Below are positions 37,154 to 48,696 of a stretch of 64,000 nt of DNA, piece by piece. The stretch is from the NCBI GenBank assembly GCA_030435675.1, contig CM059625.1, forward strand, positions 9,486,001-9,550,000. The letters are read 5' to 3'. The notes under the pieces are model-generated. The model ran no database searches. It was not told the DNA's origin and was given only the letters and a program-made list of their open reading frames with translations. Position numbers and translations under genes: made by a program. The stretch comes from Steinernema hermaphroditum. Taxonomy: Eukaryota > Nematoda > Chromadorea > Rhabditida > Steinernematidae. How positions within the stretch are numbered: position 1 is the first letter of the stretch; each line of letters starts with the position of its first letter.

Positions 37154-38779
37154 ATGGTTTTGTTTTTGCCGAACCGTACACATCCCCTTTGTGATCCCAC
37201 AACGCTAAGCGCATATCAAGAACCCCGTATATGTTTATACTGCCCCGATGTGTGCAATCAGCAAGCTAACATGAGTCTACAAGTTTCTCCCAAAAGTGCT
37301 TTTAAAAGAGTCGAAAGGACTTGGTAAGTTTGATCCTTCTTCAAACCTTGCTAATGGAAGATCTAATGGAAGAAAATTACTCCCTAATGTTGTTGCAGGG
37401 ATATCGAGGTTGTGAAGGAGATCCTAATACGTCATCTCCAGCATCACACAGATCCAGATGCCAATGCCCTCAGCCTTCTCATGAACCGCAACAGAGTTAA
37501 CTCGACATCAACCGCCACGGAATGCCCTTTGGCTCTTCTGCAACGTCCAGTGCCCCAATGTATGACTTGTGCGCCTCCATGTGGTCACTGTGTGTTTCCA
37601 GGCGGACTCCCAACTATCAACTTTGCTAACGCATGGGGAATCAGTGCCACAGCTGCGCCAGGCAGCCCAACCCTACCACAAGGGATTTTCCTCGACGCGC
37701 AGCAGACTCAAGAGAACAACTGGAGTTCACCGAGTAGCGTCGGATCTACAAACAAAACGGACAGCTCCAATGGGGAGTCCTCCGCACACATAGATCCTGT
37801 GGGACTGGATACAAATGAAGCACCGTCTACGTCCGGTCAAAGTGCACAAGTAAGAGGCGGGTTATCTTGCAGGCGATAAATCGGTCGCTTTCAGCAACTT
37901 CCTCTTTCTGCGACCGCCGAACTTTACAAAGAGCTTGCTAAGCAGTCTCTTTTCGGAGCGCCGAACAGCAATTTCAATGCAGCGCTCTTGCGAGCGGGTG
38001 TGCAATTTCCGGCGGCAGCTCTCGGTTCATTACATTCGGCAGAACGCGCAGCGACAACCGATGTGCAGACAGCGGGCGCTATCGAGAAAAAGGTGCGATA
38101 CATCTGTCGCAGTGAGGCATAGCAGTTGCAAACAGTTTCAGAAACCGATATCCGATGACTACGTTAAGATCATCCGACAACAGAACTTCACCCCGGAAAG
38201 AGCGAAGAACATCGAAGTGCCTGTGAGAGAAGCATTCATTTGTGACCCTCGTAAGTGCCGAGGACGCACTTTCCGCATCATGGGTTCATTTACAGATTTT
38301 CTTCCGGCTGGTGAGAAGCAAATCATCGATCAGGTCTTGCATGGCAAGAACGGAAATGGGAGATTCGACGTGCGTGAAGCCATGACGGTGATGTGCAAGA
38401 AACTGGCGGAAAAAAGGGTTTTCGGTCCAAAACTCATGGCGAAAACTACCGTAGCCGGCCCCAATCATTCCACTTACAACAACCTGCCGGATAGCGGAAT
38501 TCACTACATTCAAAGTGAGCTAATTAACGCAATCCGGTTTCACAGAGTTGCTCAGGTGTTTGTTGGGAAGTGTTCGGACCTGGGAAGTATGTGAAAGACG
38601 ACGAAGAATTCTGGGACCTGTTCAAGGACGCGATGCGCAAGCTGGCTGCTCGCTGCCGTCGTGTGAGGCATGCGAAGAAGAAATGTCATCAGTCCGACAG
38701 CTCCTTGTTGCTTCCTAGACACAACATCCGAACCTTAGCTTCCCAATCTGAGCCGAACATTGAAACGGCTAACTCGTGA
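37154..38779 (+). CDS. lin-14: LIN-14-like heterochronic transcription factor
   Basis: LIN-14 is a nuclear DNA-binding protein that specifies early larval fates in nematodes and is repressed by lin-4 microRNA. Exons 37154-37323, 37399-37849, 37895-38092, 38142-38555 and 38588-38779 join in frame to 474 residues (the C. elegans protein is about 540). The first two thirds are low in complexity and rich in Ser/Thr/Pro/Asn. The C-terminal third is a compact conserved domain: VPVREAFICDPRKCRGRTFR, IMGSFTDFLPAGEKQIIDQV, MCKKLAEKRVFGPKLMAKTT, YNNLPDSGIHYIQSELINAI, then EEFWDLFKDAMRKLAARCRR with a basic RHAKKK run (nuclear localisation). Its layout suits a BEN-type domain, reported for LIN-14. Identity rests on this domain plus clustered lin-4 seed matches at 39086-39237. 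The final 32-bp intron (38556-38587) is inferred from the frame. Confidence 0.72.
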
Positions 38780-39085
38780 TCTCGCTTCACAGATCGGAAT
38801 TTTCAGAACAAATTTTCGATTTCCACTCCTTTGCCTCCACTTGTCGGCTTTTGTCTACGTACTCCCGTGCTCAGAACATTATCCGGTGATTCCGGTGTTA
38901 TCCATCTTGACGTTTCTCAATTTTTGTCACACCTCTCCGGTGAACCTCCAATCGTTCGGTGATGTTCCTTACAAGAAACGTGCTGCTTTTACTCAGATTT
39001 TTATTTTAAAGTCGTTTTCGTAGTTTAGTTACACATAGTTATGTCAGTTATCATTACAGAAATTGTATATTGCCTGCCCATATTT

Positions 39086-39237
39086 CTCAGGTCATTATGT
39101 CTGCCTCATCAATTGTAAACTCAGGGAATCTTTATAAACCTCGATTCTATGCATCCACCTCAGGTTATTACTTTCATCTCAGGAATCTTTTTCAACTCAG
39201 GGATACTACATGGTATTGTTATCGCATTTCTCAGGGA
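39086..39237 (+). promoter_or_regulatory. Cluster of lin-4/miR-125 seed-match sites downstream of lin-14 (putative 3' UTR)
   Basis: Three perfect 8-mer matches to the lin-4 seed (CTCAGGGA) lie at 39120-39127, 39196-39203 and 39230-39237, and three further CTCAGG 6-mers at 39086, 39159 and 39178. All six fall within 152 bp, 307-458 bp after the lin-14 stop. A let-7-like wobble match (CTGCCTCA) sits just upstream of the first 8-mer. The UTR end is not clear; it may reach about 39390. Confidence 0.75.
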
Positions 39238-40545
39238 TATTCACGCAACCGAATGCAACGCACAGGGCCTTTTTGAGATTGTCTCTGTCTTTGTTTGTTC
39301 AGTTGTTCTGTGAGCTACGTTACTCAGCAATGTTTTATTTGTAATGTTCCATTGCTTATAATGCAATACTGTTGGCATAAAAACGCTTTTCAATGCCCTT
39401 CCTCACATCTACCCTCGCGACATGCAATGTAGATGATGTCCACTGTTGGGGACTGTCGTCGTGCTCACTTCGTGAAACTTACGGTCACAAAGCAATAGAA
39501 AGCACTCAAAAACGAGGAAAGCGGAATACAGTGCATACAGAACATATGCTTTATTTTTGCTCAAAATCAACGATGGCAAACAGGAACAACACTTACCACT
39601 TTTCGCATCTCCAAGCAAACCGTTGAACACAGGCCTTCGACACAGAACGCAACTCGAACGGCGAATGAGACAAATGAACGCGGAAAGGAACGCAACGGCA
39701 GCTTAGTACCAGTTCTGTTCTCGGAACACCACAAGATACAAACATTAAATAACCTTTCCGCTCTGGGCGGTGGTTCGCTCTTATCGGCGCACCACTCAAG
39801 CAGCTAGAAGGTGGCACCACCCTTCCAACCGAAGCTATGGTGTACATAAAGTTGTGCTCGCTTTGTCACGTTCGGCATCATGCGTAAACAGAGGACTCTA
39901 ACCCTCAGGAACATAAATGAACTTACAACACCACTCTCAAATGCATAGCAAAACCATAATCGCACGTTTCCCTAAGTGTTTTCAATGAATTGCGCTTCTA
40001 ATTCTCTGTAGCACTTAGCTGTCTGGAAAACGTGAGACAGTTATTTCAGACGGAGTCTGGTATCGTATGACTTGTCTACTACATATATGGTACAAATATG
40101 CGGCAGTTCTGCGGTGCAATGCCAGTTGCTTTTGCAGTAAGCGCATACGAAATCACATATTAGACAGTGTATTCATTATCTTGGGCAACTTCTAATAATC
40201 GACACAGTTTTTTCGTAGGTTTTAGTTTCGCTTCGATCGCTCTTCGCGATGCTTTTTAATTGTCCGTTAAAAATTTTATGCTGCATAATTTAAACACATA
40301 TCTTTCAGGTCAATGCAATCACCGCATCAGAAATTCTCTTGCCATAGTTCCGAGAGTAGGTCAGTGCAGATATGAAAGGAATGATATTCCAACGGCTGCG
40401 CCAATTACTCGCGGACGAAGTTTTATTCATTGCGCGTTTATAACCACCGATTCGTCTACGGTTTATTTAGTCAACTCCTCTTCGGTGCCTGTATAGTCAA
40501 TTAGGTTTTAGGTGTACCAACGTTCTGAACAAGCTGCCCTTGACA
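39238..40545. other. Intergenic region between lin-14 3' UTR and LIM gene
   Basis: No exon with family similarity; small open frames on both strands only. Presumably lin-14 3' flank and the promoter of the LIM protein gene. Confidence 0.4.
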
Positions 40546-41346
40546 ATGAAGAATTGCGGTCTTTGTGGACAAAACGTGTTCCTAGCCGAATGTGTTCAAG
40601 GGTTTGGTAGGGTTTGGCATCAACACTGTTTTGTTTGTTGTAAGTTCTTGTCGTCGCGATCACTTATTCTCGGTGAAAATGCTTTGTAGCCGTTGGAAGT
40701 TGTGGTAAACTTCTCGACAGCTTGACAGCATGCGAGCATAAACAAGCGGTAATGTTGTCTCTGCTTTGCACGAAAAAATGCTCTTCAGCTTTATTGTCAT
40801 CAGTGCTACAATCGGACAGTCGGCACCCTCCGTTCCTATCATGGACTTCGCCCTACGGTCACACACATTTCGTCAGCGGACGAAGCTGCCCACTCGTACA
40901 AAATATACGACCAGAAAAACGCAGCTTGCTACCAAAATTCCAAACAGGATCGCACAAACGAAAGCATAAGCAGAACCAGCGTTGAACAGAAAGCATCGAA
41001 ATTCGAAACTACTTTCACGAACGAAGCAAAGAAGTGTCCAAAGTGCGAGAAAACCGTTTATGATGCGGAAAAAGTTTCAGCTGCCGGAAATGTACGTTTA
41101 GTCAACTTCGTGACGTGGAAAATTAACTGAGTCCTCAGGTCTGGCATAAGAACACATGCTTCACTTGCACGGTATGTTCGAAACGACTGGAGTCACGTAG
41201 CTTATGCGAGAGAAAGGGACAGCTCTTCTGTAACGGTACTTGTTCTATTGTGTGTACTTAAATGGTTTCATGTTTTAGTGTGTTACGGTAAGCAGTTCGG
41301 CCCAAGAATATATGGACACGGTTCAGCTTTCATTAACGTTCTGTGA
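40546..41346 (+). CDS. Two-LIM-domain protein of the CRP/muscle LIM protein type
   Basis: LIM-only proteins of the CRP/MLP class act at Z-discs/dense bodies and in nuclei as scaffolds. Exons join from ATG 40546 (MKNCGLCGQNVFLAECV). LIM1: C-x2-C, then WHQHCFVC, then GSCGKLLDSLTACEH. A spacer rich in Ser/Lys follows. LIM2 is textbook: CPKCEKTVYDAEKVSAAGN, VWHKNTCFTCTVCSKRLESR, CERKGQLFCNVCYGKQFGP, ending RIYGHGSAFINVL with the glycine-type block found after CRP LIM domains. In my splice model LIM1 has four instead of two residues between its central cysteines and lacks a full last finger, so it is either degenerate or slightly mis-spliced by me. Stop at 41344-41346; an AATAAA follows near 41405. 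Confidence 0.85.
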
Positions 41347-43155
41347 ATTTGTGCGATAAAGTAACCAGTTTCCTTTTTGTATGCTTCTTTGTATACTGTT
41401 TGCAATAAAATCGGTCAGTATGTTCTTCGATGCGGTGGACAATGCATGATTTTCGAAATGTATGCCATTTGAGGTTGGTATAGTGAGCGTCGGATGGCAG
41501 CCGGCATGAAGCGAGTATGCTTGCGCACGCTCTCCTTTCGTCCTAAACCCGGTGCTTCGTCTCTCTTCTGCGAGCTATTACCAATTCGCGTTTGGCACCG
41601 CCGCCAACGACTTTTCAGAACAAAGTGCTGCTTGTAACTGGTTTTCTAGTGAGGTAGCGGACGCAATAAGAGCGAAACTGCCGAGAGTTGGCTGCATTAC
41701 ATAGGGGGTTTTCACAGAAATGTGAATTTTTCTTGTAAAATGAGAGGACTACCGCGCCGCTTTTGCGACGAGGCCGAAAACAGCGTGGCGATCGATCGCA
41801 GTTCGTACGTTTGGGGTCGACATATTCGATAGTTGCATTGATCGATTTCTTTGGCGCCAAATTCACAAGAACGACATGGGTTCAAAAGTTTGTTATTTTG
41901 GCAAAGGTTAAACGGGTCGGATGCACTTTCTCAAAGCTGATGACGCGCAACATCGCTGTGATTGCGGCGCGATCACTCTTTTATGATGTTGCGCGCGTCG
42001 AACAGTCCTACCAGGGACGCTTATGTGGTATTTTTGCAAACTTTTGTGAACTACGGCCAGCATGGAAGCAAAAGTGCATGCAAGAAGCGTTTGCTGAGAA
42101 TACTAGGCTAACGAAGTCTTCATAGTTATGCTTGTATCGGAAAAGCAACGCTCGTGTGTGCAGTGCGATGCTATGTTTTTGTTTACGGCATAGCTTCGTG
42201 TATGTATTATTAAACTTTTTTATTGACAAGTTGCGCTTCACTGTGTCAGTATTTCAGCGCTGCTAACGGTTCTGGTATAGCCGTTTGTCGAACGGTAGCA
42301 ATTAAATCCGTCTTATTTACATTGCACCCACACATGCGTTGCCACTATCTTGTTTGTTCTTCAAGTGCTCGTTTTTGCTTCGGGTGTGTGCACTTAGCTA
42401 GAGCCAGGTAAGCTCATCGCAGCGTTGTGACTTTTCGCTTCATATCCTTCCTGTACTCTCCGCGCAGATCTTTCTCTTCGTCGCTTAGCTAAATGTTAAT
42501 TTTCGACTTGATTTCCTGTCTTCGCTCGCCCGGAAGACATTGTAAAACAGCAAAATGAACGTGCACAGAAATCGTTTGGCTAACAGCCGGGATCCAGTAA
42601 TGCGTCCCACAACATCTGTGTCGCCTTTTTTTCTCGTTAGCAGATCACTTCGCAACGCATTTTGGCATCACTAATGTAATATTCATCTTCTTCAACAGTT
42701 ACATTTTACGGACGCGATTTGCAGTAGCGATGGCCGTTAAGATGTTCGCTTGTGTCCACCAGATCCCTGGCTGTGCCTGCACTGGCTTTCTTAGTACTAA
42801 CTTGCTTTTCGTGGCAGTTGTATTTCGGTGCCGTCGGCGATCGCGTTGTGATAGGATGTTGCCCACGGCAAGCCGGGAAGGAGGAGTTTTGCCGATATGC
42901 TCCATCAGATGCGGGGGCGACTGACCCATTCTTAGCCGACTGAGCAGACCCTGCCGACACTATTCCTTTGGCCGTTGTTATTGCGAACGCTTAGTCCAGT
43001 AATCAGAAACGATCCCAACCGTAGTCAATTTCTGTATGGAAATGATTCTGATATTCGGTCAAGTCCTTTGGAAGGAGTCACCACCGCGACACCATTTCTA
43101 AGCTCCTTCTGAAGTTAAAGTTCCGCAGTTACAGGCTAAGAACGCTACGAACAAG
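41347..43155. other. 1.8-kb region upstream of dim-1-like gene
   Basis: Two small open frames (41763-42125 plus strand and 42752-42943) start with non-ATG codons and show no family, so they are not called. Sequence around 42300-42700 has no recognisable features. Probably the promoter and 5' UTR of the Ig gene. Confidence 0.4.
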
Positions 43156-44682
43156 ATGCCAGACGGAAAGGCTCCCCACTTCCCCCAGCAGCCTGTTGCT
43201 CGCCAGAATGACGACGGATCGTTGGAGCTTGAGTGCTTTCTGGAAGCCAGCCCGACTCCCGACATCAAATGGTTCTACGAGCAGGTAAAGCCTGTGCCAA
43301 CAACAATACGTCTTATACTCTGCTTCAGAACGAAATCAAGGTTACGCCTGGAGGCACTTTTGAACGTTTCACTTTCAACTTGAACAACAAGGGAGGCGAT
43401 GCCTATTCCGCTATCCTTAAGATTAAGGTAAACTTTCGCTTTTAACGATAAGCCGAGAGCGGACGTTGTGCAGCATGCGGCATTTTGTTCACTTTTACTC
43501 GGGCTTACACCCGCACCTGCCTACACTAAATAATGCCGCCGGACCAGTCATTCGAGCCAGTGTAAAGTGAAGCGCATCCTTGCTGGACACCCACTTGTCC
43601 CAGCGATAGCTTTCGCATCTGGATGACTGCATGTAAACAGTTGCAGTACACAGTCGCGTAGACGAAAATTGATTTGATATTGATGTGTCCCGAAGTCTTA
43701 CAATAGCATCACTCATTTTAAGGACCTCGCTGATAGTGATGCCGGAGCCTACCGCTGCGCAATCGTTAACCCGTACGGAAAGGGCAACGCCAACTTCAAT
43801 CTGAAGCTGACCGGATTCAGCTCTCCCACCTTCGTGGAGAAGCCCCAGATCTCGTCCCGCGAAGATGGCCGCGTCATGATCATGGAGTTCAAGGCCAAGT
43901 CCATCCTGAAGCCCACCTTTGTCTGGACGCGCGGAGAGGAGATCGTCGCCGAATCCGATCGCCTCAAGATCGTACAGAAGGAAATGGGAAATCAGGAATA
44001 CTACGCTGCTATCGAAATTACCGATCCTAAGAAGGAAAAGGACGCTGGACAGTTTGTCTGCACAGCCAAAAACGAGTCCGGAAAGCTTACGGCCACCTTC
44101 TCGGTGAAATTCGAAGGTTGATACTTTTTGCAAATGGGGGTTTAAACGAGCGCATTTCAGTTCCTCAAGGAGCTCCCACCTTCACTCGCAAACCGCAGAT
44201 CCTGCAGAAGACTTCCGACTCTGGAGACCCGGCCATTGTGTTCGATATCGGATTCCAAGCTGACATGAACCCCGAAGTCGCCTGGATCAACCCTAAGGGC
44301 AAGAAGATGAAGGAATCGAGCAGAATCAAGTTCGTGCAGCAAAGCGACGGAACGGCTAACACGTACACTGCTCAGCTCGAACTCAAGGTTTACCAAATTG
44401 CTTAACGATTCCGTCTAACGCTGCTTTCTTTAGAACTACAAGGCCAAGGACAGCGGCACCTACGTCTGCAACATCAAGAATGATGCTGGCGAAGCCAATG
44501 TTGAGCTTACGCTGAACATCGAAGGTGAGTACATTGGCCACATATAATTTGCATTTTGGGTATTGTTTCCCTTTCACCACTCCTTGTCTTCGAGTTTTGG
44601 GCTTGACTTTTTTGACCTGTCTCACATGCTTACATTTTCAGGTCCCATGGACGACGCAGGTGACGATGCCAGCGAGGCTTAA
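43156..44682 (+). CDS. dim-1: DIM-1-like muscle Ig-domain protein
   Basis: Three immunoglobulin I-set domains without signal peptide, as in C. elegans DIM-1 (disorganised muscle protein 1), which stabilises muscle attachment near the membrane and dense bodies. ATG 43156 gives [20 protein letters not shown], and Ig1 carries [20 protein letters not shown] and [20 protein letters not shown]. Ig2 runs from [19 protein letters not shown] to [20 protein letters not shown]. Ig3 runs from [20 protein letters not shown] to [21 protein letters not shown] short acidic tail ([12 protein letters not shown]) ends at 44682. Codon use is strongly C/G-ending, suggesting high expression in muscle. The intron at about 43427-43719 is unusually long (nearly 300 bp) for this window; the others are under 130 bp. 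Confidence 0.85.
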
Positions 44683-44938
44683 ACAAATGAATCTCATTGC
44701 ATCTTCGTTTCGAGTGTTAATTTTGTATGTAATGAAAGCTTAAAGTCGTTAAACAACGTGATTCTAAATATCTTTTATTTCCCCGTGTGCCTCTTGAGAT
44801 TTCGAACTGATAGAGTTATCTCAACTGTGCCTCCTTCCATAAGTTTTTCGAATATCTCTCTCTCGCAAACAGTTGTTGTAGTATGACTTTATCGGACGAT
44901 AAATATTGTTTCAAGCACGAACATTGATCGTATCTTTC

Positions 44939-46300
44939 TTAATTTTTGTCGCTGCGACGTTTCAGGGCGTGTGTGGAATATTCACGGAGTTCTCTACGCA
45001 CAGAGCGCGGGAGCGTCCTGACGAAGTCTCGTTGTTTGGAGGACTCCAATGTAGAGAGCGTTTTGAGTGCGTCTCGAGCGTCTTCTGATATGCGCACGTT
45101 GGTTTGTTGTTCACGAAGTCGTTTGCGTTGGTTCGTTGACCAAGCGTTGTATGCTTGAAGTTGCTTGGTAGTGAGTAGCGAAACTGCCAGCAGGTGCAAC
45201 TTAAGACATCACATTTGCAGTTGCTATTAAATCGACTGGAGAATTACCTCTTCTTGGCGGCGTTCCTCAGAAGGAATATCGTTGTCGTTGAGCACTTTCA
45301 GGAACTCTTCAATAACCTCAGGAGACGCTGTTTTCAGGAATGGCAACTTTTCCACGTCAGGGACATTTTGCGGCCCTTGAATATCCTGCAGATTCTAAAT
45401 TTTCCGTAAGACAGCTAAATTTAGGTACTGTATGTTTACCTCTTCGAAAGCATCGTCCTCACTGGTTGTAAGTTTGTGTGGACGTTTGGTCCTAAACTTC
45501 TTACTCTTTGGCTGCCACTTTTTTGTTTGAACATGGCTAGCAGTAGTTTGCTCTATGGAGGTTTCGCTTTCGTCAGAACTGGCACGAACTGATGGTACTG
45601 TTAAACTTCGTACCTAATGGCTAGCAGTTACCTGATGTCGTCGTACGACGAGGAACCGAGAACGTTGTGGTCTCGTCTGTATACTCTTCACTGGATGATT
45701 CCGCCCTTGCAGTTGTCCTTTCTCGAGATGCTTGATTCTTTCGAAGTGTGCTACGCGAGCTAGCCGGACTCAAAGTCGGGAAAACCAGAGTCTTCATAAA
45801 GAGCTTTACTAATTTGGAAGACCTTTCTCTACCTTAGGAATATTTTCGGCAGGTATCTCCTCCGATGCTGCCAGATCCTCGCTGTGGTTTTGATCCACGC
45901 TCTTGTTGTCCGATTCGTCTTCCTTTTCAATAGATGTTGACGGATGTCTCGAAGATGTGGTGCTGCCAGACAATGTACCTTTGTTGTCTTCGTTTTCGAA
46001 CATTTCCAGCACAGCCATTATGTCGTCCGTAATCAACAACTCGTGATCGCAGTTTTTTCCAGGAACATAATTTTTCCTTGAGGAAATACGCATTATATAG
46101 GAACCTAAAAAGAGTAGGTACCACACAGCTCGAAGCTCTTCTTGGGCGAAGTCTGGTAGAGAACTATAGTTATCTGGCAGTCCACATTTTTTCGTCTCCT
46201 ATATAATAGTACTAGAGAACAGCACAACGACTTCTACAAATACCTTTGCTGCGCCTACAAGGCACACCAGTCCAATGGCAAGAAACAGTGTACAACTCAT
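44939..46300 (-). CDS. Secreted SXP/RAL-2 (DUF148)-like protein with long disordered linker
   Basis: ATG 46300 starts a signal peptide (MSCTLFLAIGLVCLVGAAK). A Ser/Thr/Glu-rich low-complexity stretch follows (e.g. NKGTLSGSTTSSRHPSTSIE; RTTARAESSSEEYTDETTTF; KWQPKSKKFRTKRPHKL). The C-terminal part resembles the all-helical SXP/RAL-2 domain of secreted nematode proteins: LPFLKTASPEVIEEFLKVLN, DNDIPSEERRQEE, LLTTKQLQAYNAWSTNQRKR, then a helical KRLREQQTNVRISEDARDAL and a basic end. Exons join in phase with small GT-AG introns, the first at about 46200-46244. Assignment is by motif pattern and is moderate; the domain's role is not well defined. The long central insert is unusual for the family, which is normally 150-200 residues. 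Confidence 0.6.
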
Positions 46301-47162
46301 CTAAACAGAGCACTTAACGCGGTAAAACAACTTTGACGCAATGACCACGATGCACAAATATGATTTCTGCTGGGCGTTGAGGAGAGTTTAGATTACCCTC
46401 AATGACAGACCATCATGTTGTGAGGTAATTTAGGAACAAGTTTGTGACAGCGCGGCTAGCCAATTATCTCTATCCGGATATCTGAAGACTAAGCGTTGCA
46501 AGGCCACAAGCACTTAGAAGATCTTAGACGGAAGCACCGGTTTTCAAGACAATTTGGGTTCATTCACAATTTTCGTGATACCTTGCAATTTCGTTCTTCA
46601 CAAAGCCATTTACACGACTCGCGCAGTGGACATGCATATTTGATACACTTTATAATTCAATATGTTTTACACTGCAGATGGATTTTACGATAGTGATCAA
46701 TTCATTTATGACGAGGTGTTTTGGGTGCGATGATTTGTGGTAACATTTAACTCTTTCAGTGCTGGGCTTAGCCAAATCGGATTACGTACAGTCTCTCTGC
46801 TACTAGCTTATCTATGCATCTCGTCTTAGCCATAAGTTCACTTTGTAAAAAAAAAAAAAGATTCCGCCTCAAATTCGATAATGAAAACTAACAAAGTTGA
46901 TTTGCAAAGGTAAATCCAAAATGCTGTCCAGAAAGCTAGCGAGTAACAGGACAACAAAAATCGCCGACCGCTCACAAGAGGTGGCACTGAATGATGTCAT
47001 TGCGTTGGTTGTTGTCTTTATAAAGCAACCAGCAAGGTTGGAACGAGATGAGTCAAGTGGTCAAAACGAAAACAACTTAAAAAGATTCCACTTATGGCTT
47101 CTTGAACTTGAAGTTTGAGCTGATTGTGCGTGAGGGAGCAATTGTGGAGAACAGGAATAGGG
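46301..47162. other. Intergenic region with A-tract
   Basis: Holds a 13-14 base A run near 46847-46859. No exon is supported. It lies between the starts of the SXP-like gene and the stop of the unknown Ser/Lys-rich gene, both on the minus strand. Confidence 0.4.
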
Positions 47163-48696
47163 TTATGGCAAACTGAGACCGGCAACAACATCCGAAAGTG
47201 AAGCGTTCCTAGCAGCTTTTGTCCGGTTCGCGAGGGCAACGCCGTCGGGCAGAAGCACGGTCGAGACGAACTCCTTTGCGTCGCGCCATATTTGAGCCTG
47301 ATTTTTTAAGCACCTATGACATTAGCTTCCAGGAGCACAATGTACCTGTTTACGAGCACTTGATGCAATGAACTGATTAGCTCTCAACCGAGAGTATTTG
47401 TCAAATGTTTCCAGTAGTGCACTATCAATCACTTCGTAGAGCTCACTGCGATCATCAAGCTGAAAAGTTTTATGGGCATCAGATGGCCAAAGAAAAACAT
47501 ACTTCTGTAGTGACGTCTTTGCTGCGACCTTGAAGCAGAGTATAGTCATGCGTTTGCGTCGCTTTTTGCTGCCTGCTTTGAAATTCGTCATCTTCCATTC
47601 CAGTTGATGACTCTCGTGATGATCGCTTTTCCAAATTCTGAGAAAGACCTCATCTGTCTGTGCAAGATGAAAATGGAAAGAAAGAGCTCATTTGAGGAAT
47701 GAAAATCTCGAGTTTTATAAACGTTACAAACATTGTACGCCGTGAATTCAAAAGCAGCAAAGTTGGGAATCGAAAAAGACGATTCTACCATTTTACTCAC
47801 ATCTGTTTGCGTAGAAACCTCTCTCGTTATGAGCGTTCGTATCTTGTTTTCAGTCTCCATGCGGATCCCTTTGGATTTCTGTTCTGGTTCAATGTTCTGG
47901 GCAGACTTGCTGGTGACTAGTTTTGGAATTGGCTTTATTTCAGCAGTCCTTTGACTGTTCTGAATGGCAGTGATGTTCCGCATCTTCCTTTCAGTCCCAT
48001 TGCTTCCGTTAACCCTCGGTGACGTCAGACTATTCATCGACCTTGAGCGGCATCGAGACTCTCAAACTCTCAGCTACTTGGACTCAAGTGCATTGGACCT
48101 TACCTCCACTTACAGTGCTATTCGACTTGCACGTGAGGCATCGGGAACTTTCAGAATTGAGGTTTGCGTGATTTCTAACGATTTTGACGCCCAAGTCGTC
48201 ATTGTCTAAAATACGTTCTCACATCGCCGAAAAAAAGTATTCGAAATACTCTGCTCTGATTTAGGCGAGGGAGTTGTGCGATAACTCTTCTTCGACTTCG
48301 TTTCTCTTCCATTCTGCTTCGTTATGTTTGTGAGCTGAGGTAGTATCGTACTCAGCGTTCCGTTCGGATAACTCGAGTGCCCTTTGAATCGGCCTAAATC
48401 GAGGAAATTCCGTGGTTTTCGTATGCCCACAGAGTTACCGTCTTCCACATTCGAGGTAATGACGAGTTCGATTTCGGTTCTGGCCGGCGATCTGCAAAGT
48501 TCACAATGCAGATATCGTCAAATCACATAGCGAGAAAATATTTGTAAAAATACTCTTTATTCAAACCACAGCTCGTCAGAAATACGTACCTCCGTCCATC
48601 GTGCGCACACTCGATATACGGTAGTTCCCTCGGTTTCTTGTCGATGTTGCATCCCGTTTCACTGGGGTCGATGATGACCGGGCTAAAAACGTACAT
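47163..48696 (-). CDS. Unrecognised Ser/Lys-rich protein
   Basis: I do not recognise this protein. A chain of exons joins in phase from ATG 48696 ([20 protein letters not shown]) through [39 protein letters not shown] basic sequence (part read as [20 protein letters not shown]), [55 protein letters not shown] and REVSTQTD. The predicted C-terminal region is the most ordered: [57 protein letters not shown] and a short Ala-rich end at 47163. The first two thirds look disordered and are rich in Ser/Thr, Lys and Arg; the last third is predicted helical. No signal peptide or membrane segment. Several splice sites are inferred from frame only. Confidence 0.5.

Noticed and set aside
41640..41660. 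TGAGGTAG resembling the let-7 5' end
   Set aside because: Sequence after the first eight bases does not match let-7 and no hairpin partner is seen.
42752..42943. Small hydrophobic peptide upstream of dim-1
   Set aside because: No ATG in frame and no supporting splice site; likely accidental.
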